A DNA stretch of 64,000 nt, taken from assembly GCA_963766605.1 (NCBI GenBank), contig CAVYAT010000001.1, forward strand, positions 62,001 through 126,000. Reading direction: 5' to 3'. Within the stretch, counting starts at the first letter, position 1. Every line of letters starts with the position of its first letter. The notes under the pieces are model-generated. The model saw only the letters and a program-made list of their open reading frames with translations. It was not told the origin of the DNA and made no database searches. The position numbers and the translations under genes are program-made. This document shows, piece after piece, positions 54,968 to 63,943 of this stretch. The DNA is from AC-49 sp963766605 (lineage in GTDB: Bacteria; Actinomycetota; Thermoleophilia; Solirubrobacterales; Solirubrobacteraceae).

Positions 54968-55432
54968 ATGATCAATCCATCGATCGCCGGAACGGATCTC
55001 GGCGAGGTCCGCTTTCCGATCGAACGCTCCAAGCTCGCCGAGCTGTCGCGCGCGTACGGAGACGACGACCCGGTCTGGCATGACGCCGAGGCGGCCCGCG
55101 CCGCCGGCTTCGACACCCTGCCCACACCCCCGACCGCAACCATCCTCGGCGACCACTGGCGCCCGGGCGGGATCGTCGAGCTGGCCCGCGAGATCGGCGC
55201 CGACCCAGCGCGGCTGCTGCACGGCGAGGCATCCTGGGAGCTGCTCCAGCCGATCGCCCCCGGCGACGAGCTCGTCGCCCGCCAGCGCGTCGAGAGCGTC
55301 AAGACCCGCGAGGGCAAGCGCGGCGGAACGATGACGATCGTCACGCTGGAAACCGAGTTCGTCAATGCCAAGCGCGGCGAGGTCGTCGCGCGCCGTCGCG
55401 ACGCGTTGATCGAGTCGGGCGTGCCGTCGTGA
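54968..55432 (+). CDS. MaoC-like hydratase, N-terminal-domain type
   Basis: A 154-residue hot-dog protein of the FAS1/MaoC N-terminal (HadA/HadC-like) class: AGTDLGEVRFPIERSKLAELSRAYGDDDP, TPPTATILGDHW, LLHGEASWELLQPIAPGDEL and VTLETEFVNAKRGEVVARRR. It forms heterodimers with a catalytic MaoC partner, here the next gene (4-bp GTGA overlap). Together they hydrate enoyl-CoA in fatty acid or sterol side-chain degradation. Confidence 0.87.
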   Translation: MINPSIAGTDLGEVRFPIERSKLAELSRAYGDDDPVWHDAEAARAAGFDTLPTPPTATILGDHWRPGGIVELAREIGADPARLLHGEASWELLQPIAPGDELVARQRVESVKTREGKRGGTMTIVTLETEFVNAKRGEVVARRRDALIESGVPS

Positions 55433-55902
55433 GCACGCCCGTCATGTCCGCCTTCACCACCCCGCCGCCCAGCCGCCCGATCGCCCTCGCGGTCGGCGAC
55501 GAGATGCCGCGCAGCGCGTTCGGCCCCGTGACGCGCACCGACATCGTCCGCCACGCCGGCGCCGGCGGCGACTTCCACCCGCTGCACCACGACGAGCTCT
55601 ACGCCAAGGAGGCCGGCTTCCCCGGTGTCTTCTCAATGGGCCTGATGCAGGCCGGGATGCTGGGCAACCGGCTGGCGCGCTGGGTCGGCCCGGCGAACAT
55701 CCGTATGTTCACGGTGCGCTTCACGAGCCAGGTGTGGCCGGGCGACGAGCTCGAGTTCACCGGCCACGTCGAGTCGGTCGCCGTGGTCGATGGCGAGCAC
55801 CGCGCCGGCCTCGTCCTGACCGTGCTGCGTCGCACCGGCGACCCGGTCATCACCGCGACCGCCACCGCCGCCATCGCCCCGCCGACCAAGGAGTCACGAT
55901 GA
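55429..55902 (+). CDS. MaoC-family (R)-specific enoyl-CoA hydratase
   Basis: A 157-residue catalytic hot-dog subunit starting at GTG 55429. GDFHPLHHDELYA carries the hydratase Asp and His, followed by GFPGVFSMGLMQAGMLG, VRFTSQVWPGDELEF and a terminal beta sheet. It is the partner of the non-catalytic subunit just upstream. ATGA overlap couples it to the acyl-CoA dehydrogenase gene. Confidence 0.9.
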   Translation: MSTPVMSAFTTPPPSRPIALAVGDEMPRSAFGPVTRTDIVRHAGAGGDFHPLHHDELYAKEAGFPGVFSMGLMQAGMLGNRLARWVGPANIRMFTVRFTSQVWPGDELEFTGHVESVAVVDGEHRAGLVLTVLRRTGDPVITATATAAIAPPTKESR

Positions 55903-57059
55903 GCACCACCGCTCCCAGCCCCCGCCGCTCGCCGTGGATGACCGACGAGCTCTCGATGCTGCGCGACCTGTCGCGCTCGTTCTTCGAGCGCGAGGCCGTC
56001 CCCCACCAGGAACGCTGGGCCAAGCAGCAGCATGTCGACCGCGACTTCTGGAACAAGGCGGGCGAGGTCGGCCTGCTGTGCGCGAGCGTCCCGCAGGAGT
56101 ACGGCGGCGGAGGCGGCAACTTCGCCCACGAGGTCGTGATCAGCGAGGAGTACGGGCGCACGCTCGACGGTTCGTTCGGCAACGGCGTGCACTCGGTGAT
56201 CTGCGCCCACTACATCGCCAACTACGGCTCCGAGGAGCAGAAGCGCCGCTGGCTGCCCAAGATGGCGACCGGCGAGCTCGTGGCGGGCATCGCGATGACG
56301 GAGCCCGGCACCGGTTCGGACCTCCAGGCGGTCAAGACGCGCGCGGTGCGCGAGGGCGACGAGTACGTCGTCAACGGCGCCAAGACTTTCATCTCCAACG
56401 GCCTTCAGGCCGACCTGATGATCACCGTCGCCAAGACGGATCCCAAGGAGGGTGCGCGCGGGATCTCGCTGATCGTCGTCGAGACCGACCGCCCCGGCTA
56501 CTCGCACGGGCGCGTCCTCGAGAAGATCGGAATGAAGGGCCAGGACACGGCCGAGCTGTTCTACGAGGACGTCCGCGTCCCCGTGACGAACGTGCTCGGT
56601 GACGCCGAAGGGCTGGGCTTCGTCCAGCTCATGCAGCAGCTGCCGCAGGAGCGCCTCAGCATCGCCATCGGCGCCGTCGTGGCCATGGAGCGAGTCGTCG
56701 AGCTGACCGCCCAGTACGCCAAGGAGCGCACGGCGTTCGGCCAGGAGCTGATGGGCTTCCAGAACACGCGCTTCGTGCTCGCCGAATGCGCGACCGAAAC
56801 CCATGTCGCCCGCGTGTTCCTCGACGACTGCATAGAGCGCCACCTGGCCGGCGAGCTCGACGCCGCAACCGCGTCGATGGCGAAGTACTGGTGCACGGAG
56901 AAGCAGTGCCAGGTCGTCGACCGCTGCCTGCAGCTGTTCGGCGGCTACGGATACATGCTCGAGTACCCGATCGCGCGGGCCTACGCCGACGCCCGCGTGC
57001 AGAAGATCTACGGCGGGACCAACGAGATCATGAAGGAGCTGATCGCCCGGACGCTGTAG
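55899..57059 (+). CDS. Acyl-CoA dehydrogenase
   Basis: A 386-residue FAD enzyme of normal length. Signature segments: AMTEPGTGSDLQAVKTRA (FAD contacts), GAKTFISNG, IGMKGQDTAELFYEDVRVP, RTAFGQELMGFQNTRF, CLQLFGGYGYM and the C-terminal KIYGGTNEIM, whose Glu is the catalytic base. It removes hydrogen from acyl-CoA to give the enoyl-CoA that the two hydratases use. Transcribed with them through a 4-bp overlap. Chain-length preference is not deducible, although the LxxQxLPQERL pattern is common in long or branched-chain members. Confidence 0.93.
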   Translation: MSTTAPSPRRSPWMTDELSMLRDLSRSFFEREAVPHQERWAKQQHVDRDFWNKAGEVGLLCASVPQEYGGGGGNFAHEVVISEEYGRTLDGSFGNGVHSVICAHYIANYGSEEQKRRWLPKMATGELVAGIAMTEPGTGSDLQAVKTRAVREGDEYVVNGAKTFISNGLQADLMITVAKTDPKEGARGISLIVVETDRPGYSHGRVLEKIGMKGQDTAELFYEDVRVPVTNVLGDAEGLGFVQLMQQLPQERLSIAIGAVVAMERVVELTAQYAKERTAFGQELMGFQNTRFVLAECATETHVARVFLDDCIERHLAGELDAATASMAKYWCTEKQCQVVDRCLQLFGGYGYMLEYPIARAYADARVQKIYGGTNEIMKELIARTL

Positions 57060-57098
57060 GTCAGCTGCTTGGAGATCGCAGGGAGGCAACAGACGCCA

Positions 57099-58925
57099 AT
57101 GACGGCAACCAGCATCACCACCGCGGCCGGCCCGCCGTTGCAGCGCGGGGCCAAGGGCACCGGCTCGCGCACCCTGGCCGACATGCTGCCCCGCGCCGTC
57201 GACCTGTACGGCGACCTGCCGGCGATGCGCCACAAGGCGGGCGGCAGGTGGGTCGACACGTCCTTCGCGCAGCTCGGCGAGGCGGCGCGCGAGATCGCAC
57301 TCGGCCTCGTCGACCTCGGCATCGGGCCGGGCGAGCGCGTCGCGATCCTCGCCCACACCCGCCCTGAGTGGGCGCAGTGCAGCTTCGGTATCCACACCGC
57401 CGGCGGCGTGCTCGTGACCGTCTACCAGACCAACTCGGCGGCCGAGTGCCGGTACGTACTCGACCACTCCGACGCGCGCCTCGTGTTCGCCGAGGACGCC
57501 GCGCAGCTCGAGAAGGTGCGCGAGGTCTGGGGGCAGTGCCAGCGCCTCGAGCACGCGGTCGTTATCGATCCGGACGGCGTGCACTTCCAGCACGGCGAGT
57601 ACTCGCTGCGGGAACTGCGCGAGCGCGGGCGCCGGCGCGACCCGTCGGAGTGGGCGGCCCGATACGAGGCGGTGTCGCCTGACGACCTCGCCGTCTCGAT
57701 CTACACCTCGGGCACGACCGGCCCGCCGAAGGGCTGCCTGCTGACCCACGACAACTACCGCATGACCGTCGACTGCGGCCACCAGACCGGCACGATCTCG
57801 CCGAGCGACTGCGTGTACCTGTTCCTGCCGCTCGCCCACGGCTTCGCCTATCTGGTCATGCTCCAGGCGACCGACGTCGGCGGCACGATCGCCTACTGGT
57901 CGCGCGACCAGGCGCAGATCGTCGCCGAGCTGCGCGAGGTCTCCCCCACCTACTTCCCGTCGGTGCCGCGGATCTTCGAGAAGATCCACAGCCTCGCGAT
58001 CGCGAGCGGGCTTGACTCAACGCGCCTGGAGTGGGCGGTCGAGGTCGGGATGACGGTCCGCCAGGCCCGTGCCCGGGGTGAGGAGGTCTCGCCTGAGCTC
58101 GAGCACGCGTTCGCGGCGGCCGAGCACTCGCTGTTCTCCAGCGTGCGCTCGCTGTTCGGTACGCGGATCGTCAAGAGCGTCACCGGCGGCGCGCCGATCG
58201 CGCCCGAGATCCTGCGCTTCTTCTATGCCTGCGGGATCCCCCTGATGGAAGGCTTCGGGATGACCGAGACGGCGACGCTGGCCACGATCAACCGCGATGA
58301 CGCGTTCCGGTTCGGCTCGGTCGGCAAGCCGGCGCCGGGCGTCGAGCTGCTGATCGCCGACGATGGCGAGTTGCTGATCCGTGGCGACAACATCTTCCGC
58401 GGCTACCACAAGAACCACGAGGCGAGCTCCGAGGCGCTGCGCGACGGGTGGCTGCACACCGGCGACGTGGCGCGGATCGACGAGGACGGATTCCTCTACA
58501 TCACCGGCCGCAAGAAGGACATCATCATCACCTCGGGCGGCAAGAACGTGACGCCGTCGAACCTCGAGAGCGAGCTGAAGCTGAGTGGCTGGATCTCGGA
58601 GGCAGTGGTCGTGGGCGATCGCCGCCCCTACCTCGCCGCGCTGGTCACACTCGACCCCGAGGAGGCGCCGGCGCGGGCGAAGGCGCTCGGCGTCGACCCC
58701 GACCGCCTGGCCTACGACCCGCTCGTGCGGGCCGAGATCCAGCACGCCGTCGACGCGCTGAACGCTACGGTCGGCCCGGTCGAGCAGATCAAGCGCTTCG
58801 AGGTCCTGCCCCACGACTTCTCGCAGGAGGCCGGGGAGCTCACGCCGTCGCTGAAGGTCAAGCGCAGCGTCATCGTCGAACGCTACGGTGAGCTGATCGA
58901 TGAGCTCTACGGTCGCGAGCGCTGA
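57099..58925 (+). CDS. Long-chain-fatty-acid-CoA ligase (AMP-forming)
   Basis: A 608-residue ANL-superfamily enzyme. It has the P-loop YTSGTTGPPKGCLLTHDNY, ATP motif GFGMTETATLA, GWLHTGDVARIDEDGFLYITGRKKDII with the hinge Asp and Arg, and the catalytic Lys near the end in LTPSLKVKRS. Size and the LYITGRKKDIIIT pattern are those of FACL-type ligases. It activates the fatty or carboxylic acid for the acyl-CoA dehydrogenase and hydratases upstream. ATG 57099 is preferred over a TTG at 57069. Confidence 0.92.
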   Translation: MTATSITTAAGPPLQRGAKGTGSRTLADMLPRAVDLYGDLPAMRHKAGGRWVDTSFAQLGEAAREIALGLVDLGIGPGERVAILAHTRPEWAQCSFGIHTAGGVLVTVYQTNSAAECRYVLDHSDARLVFAEDAAQLEKVREVWGQCQRLEHAVVIDPDGVHFQHGEYSLRELRERGRRRDPSEWAARYEAVSPDDLAVSIYTSGTTGPPKGCLLTHDNYRMTVDCGHQTGTISPSDCVYLFLPLAHGFAYLVMLQATDVGGTIAYWSRDQAQIVAELREVSPTYFPSVPRIFEKIHSLAIASGLDSTRLEWAVEVGMTVRQARARGEEVSPELEHAFAAAEHSLFSSVRSLFGTRIVKSVTGGAPIAPEILRFFYACGIPLMEGFGMTETATLATINRDDAFRFGSVGKPAPGVELLIADDGELLIRGDNIFRGYHKNHEASSEALRDGWLHTGDVARIDEDGFLYITGRKKDIIITSGGKNVTPSNLESELKLSGWISEAVVVGDRRPYLAALVTLDPEEAPARAKALGVDPDRLAYDPLVRAEIQHAVDALNATVGPVEQIKRFEVLPHDFSQEAGELTPSLKVKRSVIVERYGELIDELYGRER

Positions 58926-59514
58926 GCGCAGAACACAGGCGCAGCGCACCGCCGCGACGCGCGCCAAGCTGCTCGACGCGACGATCGCGTGCCTGGCCGA
59001 GGCCGGCTACAGCGCGACGACGAGCGGCGCGGTCGCCCGCCGCGCCGGCGTGTCGCGCGGCGCCCAGACCCACCACTTCCCGCGCCGGCTGGACCTGATC
59101 GTCAGTGCGGTCGAGGAGATCGGCGCGCGGCGACTGGAGCTGTGGACGCGTGAGATCGAGGCGTTGCCGGCCGGGCCGACGCGCACCCGCCGCGCGCTGG
59201 ACCTGCTGTGGGACGAGCTGTGCAGCCCGTTGTGGGTCGCCTCGATGAAGCTGTGGATCGCGGCCGACGACGACCCGGAGCTCTACGCGCGGATGGTCGA
59301 GACCGAGCGGCGGATCGCGACCGGGTTCGCCGCCCACGCACGCGACCTGCTCGGCGCCGACGCACGCGGCGAGGCGGTCGACCAGCGCCTCAACGTCGTC
59401 GTCAACGCGATGCGCGGCCTGGCCGTCGTGCGCGCCTTCGAGCCGATCGCCCACGAGCGCGGCGACCCGTGGCCCAAGCAGCGCCGCGTGCTCGAAGCCC
59501 TGCTGACCGGTTAG
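58900..59514 (+). CDS. TetR-family transcriptional regulator
   Basis: A 204-residue TetR protein. The HTH is at ~20-65: RAKLLDATIACLAEAGYSATTSGAVARRAGVSRGAQTHHF, with the usual TxxxVAxxAGVSxGxxxxHF shape. A ligand-binding helical domain follows. Its start lies 26 bp inside the ligase gene, so it is the last gene of the acyl-CoA operon and presumably its repressor, with an acyl-CoA or fatty-acid effector. Its stop overlaps the converging epimerase stop (TTAG). Confidence 0.9.
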   Translation: MSSTVASAERRTQAQRTAATRAKLLDATIACLAEAGYSATTSGAVARRAGVSRGAQTHHFPRRLDLIVSAVEEIGARRLELWTREIEALPAGPTRTRRALDLLWDELCSPLWVASMKLWIAADDDPELYARMVETERRIATGFAAHARDLLGADARGEAVDQRLNVVVNAMRGLAVVRAFEPIAHERGDPWPKQRRVLEALLTG

Positions 59515-60341
59515 CGGTCGCGCCAGGAGTGCTGCGGATCGAAGCCCAGCTGCGCGCGGGCTCGGTCGATCGCCAGCAGCGTCGCGAACTCGCCGCTCAG
59601 CGGTCTGACCTCGACTCCCGGAAAGACCTCGTCGGCGAGCTGCGCCGACGGACGGTCCATGACGGTGTCGGCGGCCGCGATGATGAACGCCGGCGCGCCG
59701 GTGAGACCGTCGGCCTCGAGGGCCAGCCGGCAGGCGGCCGCGGCGTCGCGAACGTCGATATAGCCCCACACGTTCCACATCCGCTTGCGCGCGTCGTCCT
59801 GCCAGCCGGCCATGTGGTCGTAGTCGCCGGGCAGGAAGACGTTGGAGAAGCGCAGCGCGACGAACGCGATGTCCGACCAGCCAGCCATCTGACCGGCGAT
59901 CGTCTCGCTGGCGACCTTCGACAGCGCGTAGGTCGAGGTCGGCAGCGGGTAGTGGTCCTCGTCGACCGGCAGGTAGCGCGGGGGCGTCGCGAAGGGCAGG
60001 CCGAGCGTCGTCTCGCTGGACGCCCAGATGACGCGCTGGAGACCCAGCTGGGTGGCCGCGTGGAAGACGTTGAAGTTCATCGCCATGTTGTCGTTGAACG
60101 TCCGGGCGGGCTGGAACACGCCTGGCGCCGGGATGTTGGCGAGGTGGATGACGGCGTCGCAGCCGTGCAGCAACTGGAGTGTGTCGCCGGGGTCGCGCAG
60201 GTCGGCGCCGGTCACCGCGACGCCGGTCAGCGACGTCACCGGCGCGATGTCGGCGGCGATGACACGGTGGCCGTGCTCGCGCAGCTCGGCGACCGTGGCC
60301 GCTCCGACCCGTCCACTCGCTCCTGTGACACAGACCTTCAC
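59511..60341 (-). CDS. NAD-dependent epimerase/dehydratase (extended SDR)
   Basis: A 276-residue extended SDR: VTGASGRVGAATV, RVIAADI, VIHLANIPAPG, IWASSETT, STYALSKVASE with Tyr and Lys, and LRFSNVF. It starts at GTG 60341, overlapping the nitronate-monooxygenase-like gene by 4 bp (GTGA). The much longer open frame is rejected as it covers that gene. It acts on a nucleotide sugar or, in catabolic loci, on a small alcohol or ketone. Substrate unknown. Confidence 0.88.
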   Translation of the reverse strand: MKVCVTGASGRVGAATVAELREHGHRVIAADIAPVTSLTGVAVTGADLRDPGDTLQLLHGCDAVIHLANIPAPGVFQPARTFNDNMAMNFNVFHAATQLGLQRVIWASSETTLGLPFATPPRYLPVDEDHYPLPTSTYALSKVASETIAGQMAGWSDIAFVALRFSNVFLPGDYDHMAGWQDDARKRMWNVWGYIDVRDAAAACRLALEADGLTGAPAFIIAAADTVMDRPSAQLADEVFPGVEVRPLSGEFATLLAIDRARAQLGFDPQHSWRDR

Positions 60342-61381
60342 CACGACCCCCTCGTCATTTGCTCGCGCGCGGCGCGCGCCTCGTCGATCAGCACGCCGAT
60401 CAGCTCCGCGGCCGGCAGCTCGCGGCCCAGCGCGTGCGCCTGGCCGGCCCACAGGTTGATCGCTTCGGCGTCGCCGTGCTGTCTGGCCTCGGCGCGCAGC
60501 GGAGCCGTGACGTGATGGATCTCCGGATAGGCGATCGGTGCGGTCGCCGAATGCTCGGCCTGCCAGCGGTTGACGATGCCGCGCGCCAGACGGCCGCTGA
60601 ACGCGCGCGTCAGGCCGGTCGCACCGTCGCCGGCCAGCGCCTCGCGGTGCGGCGCGCTCGTGCCCGCCTCCGGGCAGCGCATGAACGCCGTCCCGAGCGC
60701 CGCGGCCTGCGCGCCCGCGGCGAGCACGGCGGCGATCCCGGCGCCGGTCATGATCCCGCCGGCCGCGACAAGGGGCAGCTCGACATGGCTGGCGACGAGC
60801 GCGAGCAGCGCCAGCAGCCCGATGTCGTCGCGCTCGCGCGTGTCGGCGAAGGTCCCGCGGTGGCCCCCGGCCTCGGCGCCCTGGACGACGAGCGCGTCGG
60901 CGCCGGCGTCGCGGGCCACGACCGCCTCGGCAACGGACGTGACGGTGACCCACACCGCGCTTCCGGTGCCCTTCAACGCGGCGATCTCCCATGCCGTCGG
61001 GCAGCCGAACGTGAACGACGCGACGGCCGGGGCGAGGCGCGCGAGCACGTCGACCTTGGCCTCGTAGGAGTCATCGTCGTGGCGCGGCTCGCCGAGCTCG
61101 ACGCCGAGCGCCTGCGCCTCGCCGGCCAGCTCGGCGACGAACTCCTCGGGCGCCTCGCGCACCCCGCCGGCGGCCGGCCGGGCGAACACGTTGACGCCGA
61201 ACGCCCGCGGCGTCAGCTCGCGCACCGCCGCGATCTCGTCCTCCACCGCCTGTGCCGTCTTGTAGCCGGCGGCGAGGAACCCCAGCGCCCCGGTCTGCGA
61301 CACCGCCGCCGCGAGTGCCGGCGTCGACGGCCCGCCCGACAACGGCGCCTGCACGATCGGCAGCTCGAGAACCTCCAACAT
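60338..61381 (-). CDS. Nitronate monooxygenase-family flavoprotein
   Basis: A 347-residue TIM-barrel flavoprotein of the NMO/2-nitropropane dioxygenase family. PIVQAPLSGGPSTPALAAAV is at the start, FGVNVFARP, ALVVQGAEAGGHRG with the catalytic His and FMN site, PLVAAGGIMTGAGIAAVL, and GTAFMRCPE at the end. The family oxidises alkyl nitronates, and some members are NADH:quinone reductases or enoyl reductases. I use ATG 61381. A longer frame begins within the palindrome at 61416. Confidence 0.88.
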   Translation of the reverse strand: MLEVLELPIVQAPLSGGPSTPALAAAVSQTGALGFLAAGYKTAQAVEDEIAAVRELTPRAFGVNVFARPAAGGVREAPEEFVAELAGEAQALGVELGEPRHDDDSYEAKVDVLARLAPAVASFTFGCPTAWEIAALKGTGSAVWVTVTSVAEAVVARDAGADALVVQGAEAGGHRGTFADTRERDDIGLLALLALVASHVELPLVAAGGIMTGAGIAAVLAAGAQAAALGTAFMRCPEAGTSAPHREALAGDGATGLTRAFSGRLARGIVNRWQAEHSATAPIAYPEIHHVTAPLRAEARQHGDAEAINLWAGQAHALGRELPAAELIGVLIDEARAAREQMTRGSW

Positions 61382-61415
61382 GCCCCGAACCCTACGCCCC
61401 GCCAGCCTCACCGCT

Positions 61416-61464
61416 TGTAAAGGGACTTGATTAGGGGTCTGACCCCCAATCAAGTGGCTTTACA
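61416..61464. repeat. 49-bp REP-like imperfect palindrome
   Basis: TGTAAAG..ACTTGATT.GGGGT-CTG-ACCCC.AATCAAGT..CTTTACA reads almost perfectly in both directions around a CTG centre. The GGGGTCTGACCCC core is typical of dispersed REP-type palindromes associated with REP-associated tyrosine transposases. It lies between two minus-strand genes, where it may also terminate or stabilise transcripts. Confidence 0.75.
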
Positions 61465-61476
61465 TGCGGTGGCGCC

Positions 61477-62037
61477 CTACGCGGTGGGGAAGCGGGCGGC
61501 CCAGGGTTCGAGCGGGACGTGGGTTGCGTTGATGACGCCGCACAGGAGGCGGTACCAGCCGGCGGCGATGATGAGCTCGAGCATGTGGTCTGCCGGGTGC
61601 TCGGCCGCGAGGCGCCTCCAGAGGTCGTCGGAGACCTGGCACGTGGAGTAGAGCTCGTCGCACAGCGCGATGATCAGGCCGTCCTGTGGCGACCACACCG
61701 GGTCCTCGGGGCCGCCGTGGACCGTCGCCGCGAGCTGCGCGTCGGTCAGGCCGACCCCTGCCGCGAACGCCGTCGCGTGCACACCCCATTCGTATTCGGC
61801 GCCGGCCAGCGCGCACGTGCGGTGAATGACGATCTCGCGCTCGCGCGCGGTGATGAGACCGTGCCCCAGGATCCCTGCACCGAGCGCAAACATCCGCGAC
61901 ATCAGGTCCTCGTGGACGGCGAGCACCCGGAACAGCGCCAGCGGCTCGATGTCGTCACGGCCCGGCGGCATCCACTTGCGCAGCTGCGCATCGATCGCGG
62001 GCTCATACGGCGGGCTCAACGGTTCTATGCGGGCCAT
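61477..62037 (-). CDS. Carboxymuconolactone decarboxylase/AhpD-family protein
   Basis: A 186-residue helical protein of the CMD family. REREIVIHRTCALAGAEYEWGVHATAFAAGVG is the signature region; it has Cys 85 in RTCALAG rather than the CxxC of AhpD, and GWYRLLCGVINATHVPLEPW closes the fold. Such proteins act as gamma-carboxymuconolactone decarboxylases or peroxide-linked antioxidants. It is divergent from an HxlR regulator across repeated operators, so it is probably that regulator's target. Confidence 0.88.
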   Translation of the reverse strand: MARIEPLSPPYEPAIDAQLRKWMPPGRDDIEPLALFRVLAVHEDLMSRMFALGAGILGHGLITAREREIVIHRTCALAGAEYEWGVHATAFAAGVGLTDAQLAATVHGGPEDPVWSPQDGLIIALCDELYSTCQVSDDLWRRLAAEHPADHMLELIIAAGWYRLLCGVINATHVPLEPWAARFPTA

Positions 62038-62050
62038 CGACTATCCTCCT

Positions 62051-62103
62051 GCTTCGGATTTCATAGCACGTCCTCAAAGAGTAGCTTCGATTTCCAAAGC
62101 ACG
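62051..62103. promoter_or_regulatory. Direct repeats in divergent HxlR/CMD intergenic region
   Basis: GCTTCGGATTTCATAGCACG (62051-62070) and GCTTCGATTTCCAAAGCACG (62084-62103) are near-identical direct repeats between the CMD-family gene and the HxlR gene. They are likely binding sites of that regulator. The TTCGxATTTC core recalls the operators beside the other HxlR gene at 17393-17452. Confidence 0.65.
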
Positions 62104-62131
62104 CAACCCCACCCCACTTCCCGGCCGCGCC

Positions 62132-62440
62132 GTGCGCGGCTCGCGCACCGGCCGCGCGGCCAACGCGCTGCTGGACCTGCTCGGCCGCCGCTGGGCGCTG
62201 CGCATCCTCTGGGAGCTGCGCGACGACGGCACGACGCTGACCTTCCGTGAGCTGCAGACCGCGTGCGGCGACGCCTCCTCAAGCGTCGTCAACGACCGCC
62301 TGCGCGAGCTGCGCGAGGCCGGAATCGTCGACCGCGCCGGCGGCGGCTACGCTCTGACCGCCCACGGGCGCGAGCTGCTGGAGGCCCTCGAACCGCTCGG
62401 CGACTGGGCGCAGCGGTGGGCTCGGCGAGAGGGCATCTAG
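62132..62440 (+). CDS. HxlR-family transcriptional regulator
   Basis: A 102-residue winged-helix protein: LLDLLGRRWALRILWELRDDG, ASSSVVNDRLRELREAGIVDR and YALTAHGRELLEALEPL. I choose GTG 62132, since upstream codons cover the repeated operators and the divergent promoter, giving the usual HxlR length. Open frame continues upstream to 61826 but would overlap the CMD gene. It probably represses or activates that gene in response to an electrophile or redox signal. Confidence 0.85.
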   Translation: MRGSRTGRAANALLDLLGRRWALRILWELRDDGTTLTFRELQTACGDASSSVVNDRLRELREAGIVDRAGGGYALTAHGRELLEALEPLGDWAQRWARREGI

Positions 62441-62477
62441 CGCAAAGCGCCGCCGCGGTCCCTACATTCCCGCGACG

Positions 62478-62936
62478 ATGTCAACGCAGACCACCCAGGC
62501 CCGCAAGGACCTTCTCGACATTGTCGCGGAGGCGATCGCCCAGATCGGGCGCGCCCTCGGCGCCCTCGGAACCGCATACGAAGGGCTCGACGAGACGACC
62601 GCCGACAAGCTCGAGGAGGACCTGTTCCGCCCCGTCCAGATCGCCTACGGCCGCGCCCAGCGCGCCCACACCAGCTTCGCCGCCCGCAGCGGCCTGCGCG
62701 TGCGCAACTTCCCCGCGCCGCCGCAGGCCAGCCCCGGCCGCTCGACCGCCGAGCTCGTCGAGCGTGCCGTGACCGCGGCCGGCGACGCCGACAACGCGCT
62801 GTCGACGCTTCAGGACTCGATGCTGCCCGTCGATGTCGGCGACCCGCAGCTGCGCGAGGACCTCGCGCGCACGCGCCAGGCGCTGGCCGAGGTACCGCCG
62901 AAGGCCCAGGCCTTCGCGCGCACGCTCGGGCGTTAG
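62478..62936 (+). CDS. Hypothetical helical protein
   Basis: A 152-residue, fully helical, charged protein (LLDIVAEAIAQIGRALGALGTAYEGLDE ... DKLEEDLFRPVQIAYGRAQRA). It looks like a coiled-coil bundle without signal peptide. ATG 62478 is 38 bp after the HxlR stop, and a CGACG start context with no strong ribosome-binding site is seen. It converges on the quinone oxidoreductase gene with a 4-bp overlap. Function unknown. Confidence 0.65.
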   Translation: MSTQTTQARKDLLDIVAEAIAQIGRALGALGTAYEGLDETTADKLEEDLFRPVQIAYGRAQRAHTSFAARSGLRVRNFPAPPQASPGRSTAELVERAVTAAGDADNALSTLQDSMLPVDVGDPQLREDLARTRQALAEVPPKAQAFARTLGR

Positions 62937-63889
62937 GGGATCAGCACAACCTTGCCGTGGGTGTGCCCCTCGGCACCCCGGCGGTGGGCCTCGGCGACAT
63001 CCGACAGCGCCATCGTCTTGACCGGCACGGCCAGCTTGCCCTCGCCGGCGAGCGCCGCCAGCTCGAGGCGTGCCGCGTTGCGGATGTCGGTCCCGGGGTC
63101 CGCACCGGGGCCGCCGCCGAGCACCTTGATCCCCTCGTCGACCCCGCGCGCGAAGGCGACGATCGTCGCGATTCGCTCGCGGTCGGCGACAAGCTCCAGG
63201 GACACCTCCATCGCCTCGTCGGTACCGACGCAGTCGACCGCGACGTCGACGCCATCGGGTGCCAGCTCGCGCACGCGCTCGATAAGGCCGTCGCCGTACG
63301 TCGTCGGCACGACGCCGAGCTTGAGCAGCGCCGCGTGGTTGCGCTCCGACGCCGTCCCGATCACCCGCATCCCGCGCCCGACTGCGATCTCGACGAGCAA
63401 CAGCCCGACGCCGCCGCTCGCGCCGTGGACGAGCACCGTGTCGCCGGCCGCGGCCGACGTCGCCGCCAGGCAGTGGATCGCCGTTGCGCCGGCCAACATC
63501 AGCCCGGCGCCGAGCTCGAACGACACATTCGCCGGCTTGGGGACCGCGGCCGCCGCCGCAACCACGAGCCGCTGCGCGTAGGCGCCGGGCGCGCGGAACA
63601 GGATCACGTCGTCGCCGACCGCGATCGGACCGGCCGGGCCGACCGCGTCGGGGCCGACCGCCGAGACCACGCCCGAGGCCTCGAACCCAATCCGCATCGG
63701 CAGCTGCGACCGATCGGGCGGTCCGTAGAAGCCGGCGTAGCGCTTCCAGTCGACCGGGTTGACGCCGATCGCCCGCACGTCGACAGCGATCTCGCCCGAG
63801 CCCGGCTCGCCGAGCGGCACATCGACCAACTCGAGGACCTCCGGCCCCCCGAAGTCAGTCGCAACGACGGCCTTGGTCAGTTCCTGCAT
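62933..63889 (-). CDS. NADPH:quinone oxidoreductase-like MDR-family protein
   Basis: A 318-residue medium-chain reductase of the zinc-free quinone oxidoreductase type. It has TDFGGPEVLELVDVP and GVNPVDWKRYAGF at the start, GFEASGVVSAVG, and nucleotide-binding TVLVHGASGGVGLLLVEIA at ~145-165. No catalytic zinc cysteines are present. It reduces quinones or enones with NADPH. I use ATG 63889 (MQELTKAVV). A GTG at 63901 would add four residues. Confidence 0.88.
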   Translation of the reverse strand: MQELTKAVVATDFGGPEVLELVDVPLGEPGSGEIAVDVRAIGVNPVDWKRYAGFYGPPDRSQLPMRIGFEASGVVSAVGPDAVGPAGPIAVGDDVILFRAPGAYAQRLVVAAAAAVPKPANVSFELGAGLMLAGATAIHCLAATSAAAGDTVLVHGASGGVGLLLVEIAVGRGMRVIGTASERNHAALLKLGVVPTTYGDGLIERVRELAPDGVDVAVDCVGTDEAMEVSLELVADRERIATIVAFARGVDEGIKVLGGGPGADPGTDIRNAARLELAALAGEGKLAVPVKTMALSDVAEAHRRGAEGHTHGKVVLIP

Positions 63890-63943
63890 TTGGCTGCTCA
63901 CGACGCCAGTCTCGCATGGCGGTCGAGGGGTTAGCATGGCGCC

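Noticed and set aside
55599..57989. 796-codon minus-strand frame opposite the acyl-CoA dehydrogenase and ligase genes
   Set aside because: Antisense shadow. No domain, biased composition, and the plus strand encodes two clear enzymes.
59208..60515. 435-codon plus-strand frame over the epimerase region
   Set aside because: Shadow frame. The minus-strand NAD-binding and YxxxK motifs identify the real gene.
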